This document shows positions 27,781 through 35,787 of a DNA stretch of 64,000 nt, piece by piece. Position 1 is the first letter of the stretch; each line of letters starts with the position of its first letter. The notes beneath the pieces are model-generated. The model saw nothing but the letters and a program-made list of their open reading frames with translations, did no database searches and had not been told where the DNA came from. The stretch is from Ruminiclostridium papyrosolvens C7 (GTDB taxonomy: Bacteria; Bacillota; Clostridia; Acetivibrionales; DSM-1351): the NCBI RefSeq assembly GCF_000421965.1, contig NZ_ATAY01000093.1, positions 1 through 64,000 on the forward strand, given 5' to 3'. The translations under genes were made by a program, and so were the position numbers.

Positions 27781-28764
27781 TTGCTTACTTTTTCTTTGAC
27801 ATCTGAACATATAATAGCGTTTGCGGCAGCGTTTGTGCTTGCTCTTATTGCAGGCCCCATATTAATTCCGTTTCTGCGGAGGTTAAAATTCGGCCAGACA
27901 GTAAGAGACGACGGGCCGCAGACTCATCTAAAAAAAATGGGGACGCCGACTATTGGGGGGCTTATTTTTATTGTCCCGGTAACGCTTACATCAATATACT
28001 TTTATCAAAGCTATCCCCAGATAATACCTGTACTGATGTCAACATTGGGATTTGCTGCAGTTGGATTTATTGACGATTTTATAAAGGTTGTAAAAAAGAG
28101 GAAGGACGGACTTTTCGCAGGTCAGAAAACTTTCTTTCAATTGATTGTATGTGTTTCCTTTGCTTTTTATGTCATGAGGTATACAGAAGCCGGAAGCTCA
28201 ATCGCAATTCCGTTTACAAATATGATTATACAACCTTGGGCTTACTTTATATTTATAGTCTTGTTTATGTACTTCTTTTCTAATGCAGTAAACATTACGG
28301 ATGGTTTGGATGGACTTTGTGCGGGAGTTACGCTGGTTGTAGCCATATTCTTTACAATCGTTTCCCTTACAAACAGTGAGTGGGGGTATATAAAAGTATT
28401 TTCTGCTGCCATTGCAGGAGGTTGTCTTGGCTTTCTGGCATTTAACATTCATCCTGCAAAGGTGTTTATGGGTGATACCGGAAGCCTTGCGTTGGGGGGA
28501 GCATTGACATCCATAGCAGTTATGATGCGTATGCCCCTTATATTATTTCTTGTAGGAGGCATATATCTGATAGAAGCACTTTCGGTAATTCTTCAGGTTG
28601 TATCCTTTAAACTCACCGGGAAGCGAATTTTTAAAATGGCACCAATTCACCATCATTTTGAACTAAAGGGGTGGAGGGAAACCAAGGTTGTAGCAGTGTT
28701 TATTATAGCGACAGTACTGCTTGCAATTGCTTCACTTATTGTGATTGGTTCAGACATATTTTGA
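27781..28764 (+). CDS. mraY: Phospho-MurNAc-pentapeptide transferase
   Basis: MraY makes lipid I by moving phospho-MurNAc-pentapeptide to undecaprenyl phosphate in the membrane. The 327-residue protein has about ten TM segments and the family motifs KKMGTPTIGG near residue 57, GFIDDFIKV near residue 96, NAVNITDGLDGL near residue 165, FMGDTGSLALGG near residue 230 and PIHHHFELKG near residue 285. The TTG start follows GGGGG by about 9 bases. ftsW follows after only 69 bases, so murD is not in its usual place. Confidence 0.96.
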   Translation: MLTFSLTSEHIIAFAAAFVLALIAGPILIPFLRRLKFGQTVRDDGPQTHLKKMGTPTIGGLIFIVPVTLTSIYFYQSYPQIIPVLMSTLGFAAVGFIDDFIKVVKKRKDGLFAGQKTFFQLIVCVSFAFYVMRYTEAGSSIAIPFTNMIIQPWAYFIFIVLFMYFFSNAVNITDGLDGLCAGVTLVVAIFFTIVSLTNSEWGYIKVFSAAIAGGCLGFLAFNIHPAKVFMGDTGSLALGGALTSIAVMMRMPLILFLVGGIYLIEALSVILQVVSFKLTGKRIFKMAPIHHHFELKGWRETKVVAVFIIATVLLAIASLIVIGSDIF

Positions 28765-28833
28765 TAATGGGAATTTATAACATACTTTTTACATATAATC
28801 AAAATATACACGGTACAAGGCTGGAGGAATGAA

Positions 28834-29946
28834 ATGAGGAACAAGAACACAAAGCCTTTTGATTTTTGGATATTTGCAGCAGTAATTTTGTTACTTTCAT
28901 TAGGAACCATAATGGTATTCAGCTCCAGTTATTATTTTTCTACACAAAAGACTGGTGAGTCATTTATGCTGCTAAGGCCGCAGCTCCTTTACATGGCATT
29001 GAGTATTGCGGTTCTGGTAGGGACGATGAATTTTGACTACCGTAAATGGGGTAAGATATCCCCAATTATTCTTATGGTAAGCATTGGTTTACTTATATTG
29101 GTATTAATCCCTGGAGTAGGGCAAAGGCAAAACGGTGCACAGCGGTGGCTTGGAGTCGGTTCAAAAACTATTCAGCCCTCGGAGCTGGCGAAGCTGGGAA
29201 TTATTATGTTTTTGTCTTTCAGCCTGTCCAAGAGAAAAGATGTTTTGCAGTCATTTACTAAAGGACTGTTGCCATATCTTCTCTTAATTGGGTTTGTCGC
29301 CGGACTGGTTGTAGTAGAACCGCATTTAAGTGGTACTCTAATAATAGTAATTACTTCATTTATAATTCTATTTTGTGCGGGGGCAAAGATTTCACACTTT
29401 GTTGTTATGGCTGCACCCGGTGTAGTCGGCGTTGTTGGTGCGATATTAATGGCGTCATACAGATTGGATAGAGTCAAGGCGTGGCTCCATCCATTTGATT
29501 TCTACAAGGATCAGGGCTGGCAGACGGTTCAATCTTTGCTGGCTATCGGTTCAGGAGGAATCTTTGGAAGGGGATTGGGACAAAGTATGCAGAAGTACCT
29601 TTGGATTCCCGAGCCCTACAATGACTATATTTTTGCAGTTTTGTCAGAGGAGCTTGGATTTATAGGGGCACTTGTGGTAATGCTCTTGTTTCTTATATTT
29701 ATCTGGAGGGGCATTAAAGTTGCCATGAATGCGCCTGACACCTTTGGAAGCCTTATGGCAACAGGTATAACCTGCCTTATTGGTCTGCAATTTCTGTTTA
29801 ACGTTGCAGTTGTAACAAATTCTATACCACCGACAGGTATATCTCTTCCGTTCTTTAGCTATGGGGGAACATCACTGGTATTTCTTATGTTTGGAGTTGG
29901 AATACTGCTAAATATATCAAGATATTCAAATTATGAACGATTCTGA
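28834..29946 (+). CDS. ftsW: SEDS-family glycosyltransferase FtsW/SpoVE
   Basis: A 370-residue SEDS membrane protein that polymerises lipid II at the septum or in spore cortex synthesis together with a class B PBP. Motifs include TIQPSELAKLGIIMF, VEPHLSGTLIIV, YNDYIFAVLSEELGF and GISLPFFSYGGTSL, with about ten TM segments. ATG 28834 follows GGAGG. Its place between mraY and murG is that of ftsW/spoVE in Firmicutes, and the cognate PBP is 4 kb upstream. FtsW and SpoVE cannot be told apart from this sequence. Confidence 0.93.
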   Translation: MRNKNTKPFDFWIFAAVILLLSLGTIMVFSSSYYFSTQKTGESFMLLRPQLLYMALSIAVLVGTMNFDYRKWGKISPIILMVSIGLLILVLIPGVGQRQNGAQRWLGVGSKTIQPSELAKLGIIMFLSFSLSKRKDVLQSFTKGLLPYLLLIGFVAGLVVVEPHLSGTLIIVITSFIILFCAGAKISHFVVMAAPGVVGVVGAILMASYRLDRVKAWLHPFDFYKDQGWQTVQSLLAIGSGGIFGRGLGQSMQKYLWIPEPYNDYIFAVLSEELGFIGALVVMLLFLIFIWRGIKVAMNAPDTFGSLMATGITCLIGLQFLFNVAVVTNSIPPTGISLPFFSYGGTSLVFLMFGVGILLNISRYSNYERF

Positions 29947-29957
29947 GGTGAGATCAT

Positions 29958-31052
29958 TTGAAGGTTTTAATAGCAGGAGGAGGAACGGGAGGGCATATAA
30001 ATCCCGGACTGGCGATTGCAAAGTATATAAAGCAAAAGGACCCAGAAGCTGATATTGCATTTGTAGGGACAAAAAAAGGCTTGGAGACGAAATTGGTTCC
30101 CAGAGAAGGTTTTCCTTTGGAAACAATTACGGTCAGGGGATTCAAAAGGAAGCTTTCGCTGGACACACTTATCGCTATAAAGGAACTGATACAGAGTTTC
30201 TTTCAGGCATCAAGACTTTTAAAAAGAACTAATCCGGATGTTGTTATTGGTACAGGAGGATATGTATGCGGTCCTGTGCTGTATATGGCAGCCAAAAAAG
30301 GAATTCCCACATTAATACATGAATCAAATGCTTTTCCGGGTGTAACCAACAGGCTGCTTGAAAGATATGTCAATTACGTAGCCATAAGCTTTAAGGATGC
30401 AGAAAAGTACTTTAAGAATAAGAAAAAGCTGGTTCTCACCGGTAATCCGGTAAGGGAGGAGCTGCTTAAATCCCACAGAGAAAATGCTATATCCGATTTG
30501 GGCATTGTTGAGGGAAAACCTTTGATAGTTGCAATGGGCGGCAGCAGAGGAGCAAGGAAAATCAACGAAACAATTGCAGATATGATCAACAACTATTTCA
30601 AGGGTGAATTTAACTTGATTTTTGCAACAGGAGAAGCTCAGTTTGAGGATATAAGCGTAACTGTTAAAGTTGATGAAAAGTACAAGAGTATGGTAAAAGT
30701 TGTACCTTACATATATAATGTAGATCAGGTTTATACAGCAAGCGATTTGATGATTTGCAGAGCGGGAGCCATAACAATTAGTGAGCTTCAAGCTATGGGG
30801 ATACCTTCAATTCTGATTCCGTCACCTTATGTGACAGCAAACCATCAGGAGCATAATGCAAGGTCACTGGAGAGAGACGGCGGAGCAGTGGTAATACTCG
30901 AAAGCGAACTTAATGCTGATTTACTCTATAAACAAATTTGTAGTTTGATATCCAATAAGGATGTATTGAAGAAGATGTCAAAAAGTGCTTCGAAAAACAG
31001 TGTAACAGATTCAGTTGAAAAAATATATCACCTTATAAAGGAGATAATATAA
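29958..31052 (+). CDS. murG: Undecaprenyldiphospho-muramoylpentapeptide GlcNAc transferase
   Basis: MurG converts lipid I to lipid II on the inner face of the membrane. The 364-residue GT28 protein starts with VLIAGGGTGGHINPGLAIA, has IHESNAFPGVTNRL near residue 115, GGSRGARKINE near residue 193 and CRAGAITISELQAMG near residue 265. The TTG start follows TGAGGTG closely after ftsW. It is the last gene of the cluster; the terminator overlaps its stop codon. Confidence 0.96.
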   Translation: MKVLIAGGGTGGHINPGLAIAKYIKQKDPEADIAFVGTKKGLETKLVPREGFPLETITVRGFKRKLSLDTLIAIKELIQSFFQASRLLKRTNPDVVIGTGGYVCGPVLYMAAKKGIPTLIHESNAFPGVTNRLLERYVNYVAISFKDAEKYFKNKKKLVLTGNPVREELLKSHRENAISDLGIVEGKPLIVAMGGSRGARKINETIADMINNYFKGEFNLIFATGEAQFEDISVTVKVDEKYKSMVKVVPYIYNVDQVYTASDLMICRAGAITISELQAMGIPSILIPSPYVTANHQEHNARSLERDGGAVVILESELNADLLYKQICSLISNKDVLKKMSKSASKNSVTDSVEKIYHLIKEII

Positions 31053-31086
31053 AAACAGCAGGAGTTAAACTCCTGCTGTTTTTCTT
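31051..31086 (+). terminator. Strong bidirectional terminator between murG and the SASP gene
   Basis: AAAAACAGCAGGAGT (31051-31065) and ACTCCTGCTGTTTTT (31069-31083) form a perfect 15-bp stem with a TAA loop. T-rich ends occur in both directions, so it can end both murG and the converging SASP transcript. It closes the cell wall cluster at murG. Confidence 0.93.
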
Positions 31087-31089
31087 ACT

Positions 31090-31284
31090 TTAAGCCTGTG
31101 GGTTTTGTTCTCTAAAAGAAGAAAAAACCTTTTTTACTATAGTTCCGCCAATCTTTCCTGCTTCTCTGGAAGTGATATCACCATTATAACCTTCCTTCAA
31201 GTTGACACCAACTTCTCTTGCAACTTCGTACTTCATGTTGTCAAAAGCTCCACTGCTTCTTCCGCCACTTCTGTTGTTAGCCAT
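31090..31284 (-). CDS. Alpha/beta-type small acid-soluble spore protein
   Basis: This protein coats and protects DNA in dormant spores. The 64-residue sequence has the family core KYEVAREVGVNL near residue 18 and GDITSREAGKIGGTIVKKV near residue 35. AGGAGGTG lies 7 bases before the ATG at 31284. A CATAATA sequence on the minus strand (31307-31313) resembles a sigma-G -10 box, with no clear -35, which would fit forespore expression. It stands alone, as SASP genes usually do. Confidence 0.93.
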   Translation of the reverse strand: MANNRSGGRSSGAFDNMKYEVAREVGVNLKEGYNGDITSREAGKIGGTIVKKVFSSFREQNPQA

Positions 31285-31392
31285 AATAAATCACCTCCTT
31301 AGTGATTATTATGGCACATAAAGTCCAAAATATAATAAGTAAAAAATGGTTTTTTAGCTAAACAACTAATAGAAAAAAAGATAAAAAATATG

Positions 31393-31421
31393 TAGACTAT
31401 TGTTGAAATATGTGATAGAAT
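31393..31421 (+). promoter_or_regulatory. Promoter of the uracil permease leader
   Basis: TAGACT (31393-31398), a 17-base spacer and TAGAAT (31416-31421) with an extended -10 TG two bases upstream. Transcription would start just before the PyrR-binding leader. Confidence 0.5.
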
Positions 31422-31438
31422 CATTTTCGGATAAAAAA

Positions 31439-31546
31439 ACTTTTAAATTAGTCCAGAGAGGCTAGTAAGGGTATATATGGGAAAAGTGTATTTTTATGGA
31501 TAGAGACCCTACCTTACTGCGCCTAGTCAGTAAGGTTTTTTTATTT
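31439..31546 (+). promoter_or_regulatory. PyrR-dependent transcription attenuator
   Basis: AGTCCAGAGAGGCTAGTAAG begins at 31450 and matches the conserved PyrR-binding loop. A flanking stem ACTTTT (31439-31444) / AAAAGT (31482-31487) forms the anti-antiterminator. The terminator is ACCTTACTG (31511-31519) with CAGTAAGGT (31528-31536), then a T-run to 31542. AGTAAGG in the PyrR site (31464-31470) can pair with CCTTACT of the terminator, giving the alternative antiterminator. When UMP is plentiful PyrR should favour termination before the permease gene. Confidence 0.9.
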
Positions 31547-31638
31547 GCATAAATCAATTTTCGTATGTTGGATATGATTAGAATTATCATATTAAAATAT
31601 ACGAGTTGATTACAAAATTTTTGGAGGGGATTTATACA

Positions 31639-33015
31639 ATGAAAAACGAAAGACCGGTAATACAAGTTGACCAAAAAGTTCCTTTTTTAAAGGCAATACC
31701 TCTCAGTTTACAGCACCTTTTCGCAATGTTCGGGGCATCTGTATTAGTACCGTTTTTATTTAACGGTTATGCAAAAAGCGATTTTCTTAAAAACGTTCTT
31801 CACACGACAATTGACAAGCTGACACCGGACCAATTGGTTCAGTACAACCACGTTCAGGTTATAGACCCGGCACTTGTACTTTTACTTAATGGTATTGGAA
31901 CATTGATTTATCTGCTGCTTTGTAAAGGAAAAGCTCCTGCATTTCTTGGCTCCAGCTTTGCGTTCCTTTCACCTACAGCATCAATAATTGCAAGTTCAAC
32001 AAGTTATAACGACAACTTTTCAAAGGCCCTAGGCGGGTATATAGTATGCGGTTTGATATTTGCAATAGTAGCTCTCATAATAGGCAAGGTCGGTACAAGC
32101 TGGCTTGATGTAGTTCTTCCGCCTGCTGCCATGGGCCCTATAGTTGCACTTATAGGACTTGAGCTTTCTGGCAGTGCTGCTAGCATGGCAGGCCTTCTAC
32201 CAAATGAAAAAGGTGCTTTTGACACCAAAGCTATAATTATTTCTCTTGTAACCCTTGCAATAGTCATAATAGGAAACCTTTGTTTCAGAGGCTTTCTTTC
32301 GGTAATACCTGTACTGGTTGCCGTGGTTGCCGGCTACGGTCTGGCAGCTGTAATGGGCTACGTCAATACTGATTCAGTAACATCTGCACATTGGTTCAGT
32401 GTACCAACCTTTGTAATGCCTTCATTCAGCTTTAATGCTATGTTGATAATGGCACCTGCAGCACTGGTTGTTTTATCAGAACATATCGGACATCTTTTTG
32501 TAACCAGCAACATAGTTGGAAGAGATTTAACTAAGGATCCCGGACTACACAGGTCATTGCTCGGAGACGGATTGTCAACAATTCTTTCCGGATTTTGCGG
32601 TTCATGCCCAACAACAACCTATGGTGAGAACATGGGAGTAATGGCGATAACACGAGTTTACAGTGTTTGGGTTATCGGAGGAGCAGGGGTTATCTCAATA
32701 ATAATCGCTTTCATAGGAAAGCTTTCAGGTATCATATCAAGTATTCCGCAGCCTGTAATGGGCGGTGTAAGTCTGCTGTTGTTTGGTGTAATCGCCGCTT
32801 CCGGTATCAGAATGATAGTTGAAGCAAAAATAGACTACAGCAAATCAAAGAACCTTATACTTACTGCAGTAGTATTTGTAATCGGTATCAGTGGTGTAAC
32901 AATAAAGCTTCCCGGAAATGTAGAGCTAAAGGGAATGGTTCTTGCTACTCTGGTAGGAATAGTAATAAGCACATTATTCTATGTACTTGAAAAATTAAAG
33001 TTGACAAATGACTAA
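31639..33015 (+). CDS. uraA: Uracil permease (NCS2 family)
   Basis: A 458-residue uracil:proton symporter of the NCS2 family, also called PyrP in Bacillus. It has 12-14 predicted TM segments, the PLSLQHLFAMFGASVLVPFL opening, FLGSSFAFLSPTASII, VVLSEHIGHLFVTSN and the NCS2 stretch GSCPTTTYGENMGVMAITRV. ATG 31639 follows GGAGGGG at 31623-31629. An in-frame ATG 33 bases upstream lacks a site. The PyrR attenuator upstream independently supports the pyrimidine role. A long terminator follows. Confidence 0.95.
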   Translation: MKNERPVIQVDQKVPFLKAIPLSLQHLFAMFGASVLVPFLFNGYAKSDFLKNVLHTTIDKLTPDQLVQYNHVQVIDPALVLLLNGIGTLIYLLLCKGKAPAFLGSSFAFLSPTASIIASSTSYNDNFSKALGGYIVCGLIFAIVALIIGKVGTSWLDVVLPPAAMGPIVALIGLELSGSAASMAGLLPNEKGAFDTKAIIISLVTLAIVIIGNLCFRGFLSVIPVLVAVVAGYGLAAVMGYVNTDSVTSAHWFSVPTFVMPSFSFNAMLIMAPAALVVLSEHIGHLFVTSNIVGRDLTKDPGLHRSLLGDGLSTILSGFCGSCPTTTYGENMGVMAITRVYSVWVIGGAGVISIIIAFIGKLSGIISSIPQPVMGGVSLLLFGVIAASGIRMIVEAKIDYSKSKNLILTAVVFVIGISGVTIKLPGNVELKGMVLATLVGIVISTLFYVLEKLKLTND

Positions 33016-33023
33016 TAATACAG

Positions 33024-33070
33024 AAAAGCTTGTTCAGGTTGATAAATTTAACCTGAACAAGCTTTTTTTG
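33024..33070 (+). terminator. Rho-independent terminator after uraA
   Basis: AAAAGCTTGTTCAGGTT (33024-33040) and AACCTGAACAAGCTTTT (33050-33066) form a perfect 17-bp stem followed by more T. It lies between the converging uraA and glycosyltransferase genes. Confidence 0.93.
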
Positions 33071-33094
33071 TTTTAACCAAAATTTTTTATATAA

Positions 33095-34285
33095 TCAGGA
33101 ACTTTTTCGCGATTGAAGCCTTAATGTAAGAAATTTCTTCCTGCGTCTTAGCTCAGAGGGATATATAAAAACATCATTTTTTATAAGACCCAGAACATGA
33201 TTAACAATCTTCTCAGCTGAAGCATGATCAAAATAAATCCTTTGAGCCTGCTTTATCTCATTAAGCCCCTTTGCATTATCAGCCAGTAACCCGGATACAA
33301 CAGCGGCCAAAGATGACAAATCATCACAGTATATACCAAGTTTGTTATTAACTGCAAAATCAGGATTTTCCTGTTCTTGTCCGGGTAATGCGCCTGTTAT
33401 TATAAGAGGCACATTGCAGGCAACCGCTTCCATCATAACATTCGGGCTGCCCCTGGTAAAAGCGATATCTGATTTCAGCATAAAATCCTGAATATTGGTT
33501 ACGTAGCCATGTACTTCAACTCTCCCCGGAAATTGCAGAGAGAGAGTCTTCTCCAGTTTTTCCTTCATTGATTCGTTTCTACCTGCAATAATGCGTATAT
33601 TACAGTTAAAATTGTCCAGAAGAATTCTGGCAACATTATTCATATCCCCGGAACCTTCTCCGCCGCTCATAATAAGACATTCCAACGGTCTGTCCAAAGT
33701 ATAGTCATTATGCTCGATTTTCTGAGAAATATGCTGAGTGAATCTGGACCTGACAGGGAAACCAATAACCTCCAATTTGTGTGCGGGAACACCGAACCCC
33801 ATGCATCTTTGCTTTGCCTCTTCAGTAGGACAGATTATACAGTCGGCTCTTGAATCGGCCCACATTGGTGATATACTTACCAAATCGGCTACAAAGGTGG
33901 CAAAAGGTATATTTATTTTATATTCTTTAAGTATGTTTATAATAGGCGTATTAAAAACAGGATGTACACTTAAAATCAAATCGGGTTTTAGTTTCCTTAA
34001 TAACTTAATAAAATTCTCCCTAATTGTTAGTTCTGTAAACTCATGAATGAAGGTCGGGTTCCTTTTGGAAATCTTCCATGCTAGCTTCCATATTTCCTTT
34101 GCATTTCTGGTTACCATACCATAGGATTTACCTACCTTTATCCACATATTGCCACCAAGTTCGAATCCATCTATTATATTTAAGCAGACATCTTCATGTA
34201 TGCAAAATTGCTCCTGTAAAGCTTCGCTGATACTTTTATGACCATGTCCCGTATAATCTGAAGATATTATTACAACATTTTTCAT
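33095..34285 (-). CDS. Diacylglycerol glycosyltransferase, MGDG synthase/UgtP-like
   Basis: A 396-residue GT28-type enzyme likely to add glucose or galactose to diacylglycerol for membrane glycolipids. The N-terminus MKNVVIISSDYTGHGHKSI is the MGDG-synthase domain with its GHGH motif. The C-terminal half has IMSGGEGSGDMN near residue 207 and FTRGSPNVMMEAVACNVPLI near residue 285, typical of UDP-sugar binding in this family. GGAGG lies 12 bases upstream of ATG 34285, rather far. It stands alone on the minus strand with its own promoter. Confidence 0.85.
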   Translation of the reverse strand: MKNVVIISSDYTGHGHKSISEALQEQFCIHEDVCLNIIDGFELGGNMWIKVGKSYGMVTRNAKEIWKLAWKISKRNPTFIHEFTELTIRENFIKLLRKLKPDLILSVHPVFNTPIINILKEYKINIPFATFVADLVSISPMWADSRADCIICPTEEAKQRCMGFGVPAHKLEVIGFPVRSRFTQHISQKIEHNDYTLDRPLECLIMSGGEGSGDMNNVARILLDNFNCNIRIIAGRNESMKEKLEKTLSLQFPGRVEVHGYVTNIQDFMLKSDIAFTRGSPNVMMEAVACNVPLIITGALPGQEQENPDFAVNNKLGIYCDDLSSLAAVVSGLLADNAKGLNEIKQAQRIYFDHASAEKIVNHVLGLIKNDVFIYPSELRRRKKFLTLRLQSRKSS

Positions 34286-34332
34286 GTTTTTTCATTGCCT
34301 CCAATAAAGATTATGTATCATTTACCAAACTA

Positions 34333-34361
34333 ATTATATAATATTACAATCTTTTAGTAAA
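34333..34361 (-). promoter_or_regulatory. Promoter of the glycosyltransferase gene
   Basis: On the minus strand TTTACT (34361-34356), a 17-base spacer and TATAAT (34338-34333) form a good sigma-A promoter about 50 bases before the start codon. The rest of 34286-34518 is AT-rich with no gene. Confidence 0.55.
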
Positions 34362-34518
34362 TTGATAGGTATTTTCAACTCTTTTTATTGTACGTTAATA
34401 AAATACAAAAGTTCGATTTATTTTCATATAATTAATATATCCAAACGTTATAATCGCATTACACTTTTCATATATTTATAACGCTTGATATTTGTCCGCT
34501 TAATAAAATTCCGGGGAT

Positions 34519-35733
34519 GTGAGGTTTTTGAAAAAAACTGCAAAAGTAGTTCTAACAGTTATGATTATTTTATCAAACCTGATATGTACTAATATGGTAA
34601 AAGCAGATGATACAAATGATGATGGGCCCATTACTAATGATATAATTAAAAATGAGAGTTGGGAGGCTGCCGGAAATCAGCTGCCACGAGTTTCGGCCGG
34701 CGCTGCAATTGTAATGGACGCCCAAAGTGGCAGGGTTTTGTATGAGAAAAATGCGTATAAGCGAAGTTCTATTGCAAGTACAACAAAAATTATGACTGCA
34801 ATTGTTGCCATTGAAAATGGAAAAGATGATGAAGATGTTATTGTCAGCAAAAAGGCAGCATCTATCGGGGGGTCAAGAGTAAATCTTAAACAAGGAAAAA
34901 CTTATAAACTGGGGAACCTTCTCAATGCAATGATGCTCAGGTCTGGGAACGATGCGGCTATTGCAATAGCCGAGCATGTTGGAGGTTCTGTTGAAGCATT
35001 TGCTGAAATGATGAATAGGAAAGCCGCTGAAATAGGAGCAACCAATACAAATTTTGTGACGCCTCATGGATTGGACGATCCGCAGCATTACTCAACTCCT
35101 TACGATCTGGCATTGATCACCCAGTATGCTTTAAAGAATGAGAAGTTCTGCAAAATAGTAAGCACAAAATCCTCTTCCTTTGAAGGAAATCCCATTAATA
35201 ATACAAATGAGATGCTAAGCCTTTACCCGGGAGCAGACGGAGTAAAAACAGGCTATACCGGTCAGGCAGGAAGATGCCTTGTAACCTCTGTTACACATAA
35301 TGGATGGAAAATTATATCAGTAGTATTAAATTGCTCCACGAGGTCTGTCAGGGCTCAGAGTAGCAAGATATTGCTGGATTATGCATTTGGCAACTACAAG
35401 ACTTACGACTATCTGAAGCAGGGGCAGCAGATATCAGAAGTAGGCATACATAAAGGTTTATACAATGCAGTTGGAATATGTTCTGATAAAGATATTTCAA
35501 TTCCATTGAAAAAGGACGAAGCGGACAGAATTAAGGTAGAATATGATATTCCTAAAACACTGGAAGCACCGATACAAAAAGGTAGCAGGATTGGTACCGT
35601 TAACTATATTCTGGACGGTAAAGTGTTGGCGTCGGCTGATGTAAAAGCCACTGACAATATTAGAAGAAAGGATTTCTACTATTATTTTGACCGGTTATTT
35701 AAAACATGGGCAAGACTTGTACATCAACATTAA
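34519..35733 (+). CDS. D-alanyl-D-alanine carboxypeptidase (DacF/PBP5 type)
   Basis: A low-molecular-weight PBP that trims the terminal D-Ala from peptidoglycan stem peptides. The 404-residue protein has a signal peptide (VLTVMIILSNLICTN then VKAD). Its active-site motifs are STTK near residue 90, SGN near residue 141 and KTG near residue 242. It ends in a PBP5-C beta domain and an aromatic amphipathic tail (YYYFDRLFKTWARLV) that would attach it to the membrane. GTG 34519 and TTG 34528 are both possible starts; neither has an ideal ribosome-binding site. It may be DacF or DacB-like. Confidence 0.92.
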   Translation: MRFLKKTAKVVLTVMIILSNLICTNMVKADDTNDDGPITNDIIKNESWEAAGNQLPRVSAGAAIVMDAQSGRVLYEKNAYKRSSIASTTKIMTAIVAIENGKDDEDVIVSKKAASIGGSRVNLKQGKTYKLGNLLNAMMLRSGNDAAIAIAEHVGGSVEAFAEMMNRKAAEIGATNTNFVTPHGLDDPQHYSTPYDLALITQYALKNEKFCKIVSTKSSSFEGNPINNTNEMLSLYPGADGVKTGYTGQAGRCLVTSVTHNGWKIISVVLNCSTRSVRAQSSKILLDYAFGNYKTYDYLKQGQQISEVGIHKGLYNAVGICSDKDISIPLKKDEADRIKVEYDIPKTLEAPIQKGSRIGTVNYILDGKVLASADVKATDNIRRKDFYYYFDRLFKTWARLVHQH

Positions 35734-35787
35734 AGATGGGATAATAGTAGAGTATTTTTTACTTTTACGTACGAAGAGGGAATTTTA

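Noticed and set aside
30324-30791. Minus-strand 155-codon ORF inside murG
   Set aside because: It lies wholly within a clear murG gene; its cysteine- and tyrosine-rich composition is what antisense of coding DNA gives.
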